5,883 bases of DNA, taken from assembly GCF_020687045.1 (NCBI RefSeq), contig NZ_JAJEPW010000105.1, positions 1 to 5,883 on the forward strand, written 5' to 3'. Every line of letters begins with the position of its first letter. Positions within the stretch are counted from its first letter, which is position 1. The notes below the pieces were generated by a model. It did no database searches. It was given only the letters and a program-made list of their open reading frames with translations, and was not told the origin of the DNA. Position numbers and translations under genes: made by a program. Of the stretch, positions 5,069 to 5,883 are shown piece after piece. The DNA is from Vescimonas cirricatena (lineage in GTDB: Bacteria > Bacillota > Clostridia > Oscillospirales > Oscillospiraceae).

Positions 5069-5614
5069 ATGATTCCCATCTGCATTCAGACCATAGAGAA
5101 TGATGATGACCGGGACTTTATGGAGTGGCTGTTTTTGGAATACCATCCGCTCATGTACGCAACCATCCGGAAGGTCATACATGACCAATGGACGTGCGAG
5201 GATGTGCTGCAGGAGTCTGTCAGAAAATTCATCGACCATATTCCCCAGCTGCGGGAGATGGACGCAGCCTCCCGCACCAACTACATCGTTGTGGCGTGCC
5301 GGTATAATGCCATCGAGGAGGAAAAGCGTCAGCGCAGAGCCCCCTTCCCTGTGGGGAATGGGGTGATCGACATTGCCTCCCGGGATGCAGAGGATCCGGA
5401 ACGGCAGATCCTGCTTTTGGACGATGCCGATGTGCTTTGGCAGGTCTGGCCGCAGCTGGATTCGCGGACGCGGCAGCTGCTGGAGGACAAATATGTCCTG
5501 AACATGAGCGATGCGGAGATTGCCTCTGCCCTGGGCGTCAAGTCCAGCAGTGTGCGGATGCTGCTGACAAGGGCCAGGAGCAAGGCGCGTAAGGCGATAG
5601 AGAAGAAAATGTGA
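5069..5614 (+). CDS. ECF-like sigma-70 family RNA polymerase sigma factor (181 aa)
   Basis: This encodes a short sigma factor of the usual ECF length. Region 2 covers about residues 20-90: HPLMYATIRKVIHDQWTCEDVLQES contains the polymerase-binding helix with the D/E-D-x-x-Q-E signature, and SRTNYIVVACRYNAIEEEKRQRR corresponds to the -10 recognition part. A linker of about 35 residues rich in acidic residues (ASRDAEDPERQ) follows. Region 4 covers about 126-178: LDSRTRQLLEDKYVLNMSDAEIASALGVKSSSVRMLLTRARSKARKAI includes the helix-turn-helix that reads the -35 box. It would direct polymerase to a small regulon, probably envelope-related given the neighbouring DUF4367 membrane protein and secreted protein (inference). 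It is divergent from these genes, whereas sigma and anti-sigma genes are usually co-transcribed. It has its own sigma-A-like promoter and a strong terminator. Confidence 0.9.
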   Translation: MIPICIQTIENDDDRDFMEWLFLEYHPLMYATIRKVIHDQWTCEDVLQESVRKFIDHIPQLREMDAASRTNYIVVACRYNAIEEEKRQRRAPFPVGNGVIDIASRDAEDPERQILLLDDADVLWQVWPQLDSRTRQLLEDKYVLNMSDAEIASALGVKSSSVRMLLTRARSKARKAIEKKM

Positions 5615-5624
5615 ACAAAACTAA

Positions 5625-5661
5625 GCCTCATATATAAGACAGGTAAGCTGTTATACCCGTC

Positions 5662-5680
<19 letters not shown>
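5625..5680. terminator. Strong, probably bidirectional terminator after the sigma gene
   Basis: A perfect 16-bp stem (GCCTCATATATAAGAC at 5625-5640, complement at 5659-5674) encloses an 18-base loop in which GGTA and TACC can extend the pairing. On the + strand it is followed by ATTTTT, starting 11 bases after the sigma stop codon. On the - strand the exit sequence TTAGTTTTG is also U-rich, so it can stop the Rhs-like gene coming from the right. The stop codon of that gene lies inside the right arm. Confidence 0.9.

Positions 5681-5883
<203 letters not shown>

Noticed and set aside
4694..5103. Plus-strand open frames running from the DUF4367 gene into the control region
   Set aside because: They are antisense to a well-supported gene and cross the predicted promoters; the composition looks like reverse-strand shadow.

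Overview
The window looks like one end of a metagenomic or draft-assembly contig from a GC-rich, gut-type member of the Clostridia, most likely Oscillospiraceae-like. This is inferred from four things: a very large secreted phosphoesterase/BspA-type leucine-rich-repeat protein, a sigma factor paired with a DUF4367 protein, a small secreted beta-rich protein, and an Rhs (YD-repeat) fragment, all with GC-rich codon use and AGGAGG-type ribosome binding sites. No rRNA, tRNA, CRISPR array or insertion sequence is visible.

Region 1 (1-3267, + strand) is the 3' part of a giant surface protein gene that is open at the window's left edge. It encodes the end of a purple-acid-phosphatase-like metallophosphoesterase, a Cys/His ribbon, a cell-wall-binding-like stretch, and five tandem LRR modules. 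Modules 2 to 4 repeat with an exact 504-bp (168-codon) period, and module 1 carries an extra 72 bp. A strong GC-rich hairpin (3280-3319) follows the gene and probably terminates transcription from both sides.

Region 2 (3428-4888, - strand) is a likely three-gene operon read leftward: a membrane DUF4367 protein (putative anti-sigma factor), a small secreted protein with a clear signal peptide, and a 72-residue protein of unknown function. Region 3 (4889-5068) is a compact divergent control region. Two sigma-A-like promoters face away from each other with overlapping -35 boxes, and a 12-bp perfect palindrome sits beside them. Region 4 (5069-5614, + strand) encodes an ECF-like sigma-70 family factor and is followed by a 16-bp-stem terminator.

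The central genes plausibly form one regulatory unit. The sigma factor would be held by the membrane DUF4367 protein, whose outer domain would sense the envelope, and the secreted protein and the 72-residue protein would be made with it. The divergent layout and shared -35 region suggest that the two transcripts are balanced against each other. This is inference from domains and layout.

Region 5 (5662-5826, - strand) is the last 54 codons of an Rhs/YD-repeat gene, converging on the sigma gene and ending inside its terminator. The final 57 bases are an uninterrupted run of G, almost certainly a sequencing or assembly artefact at the contig end.
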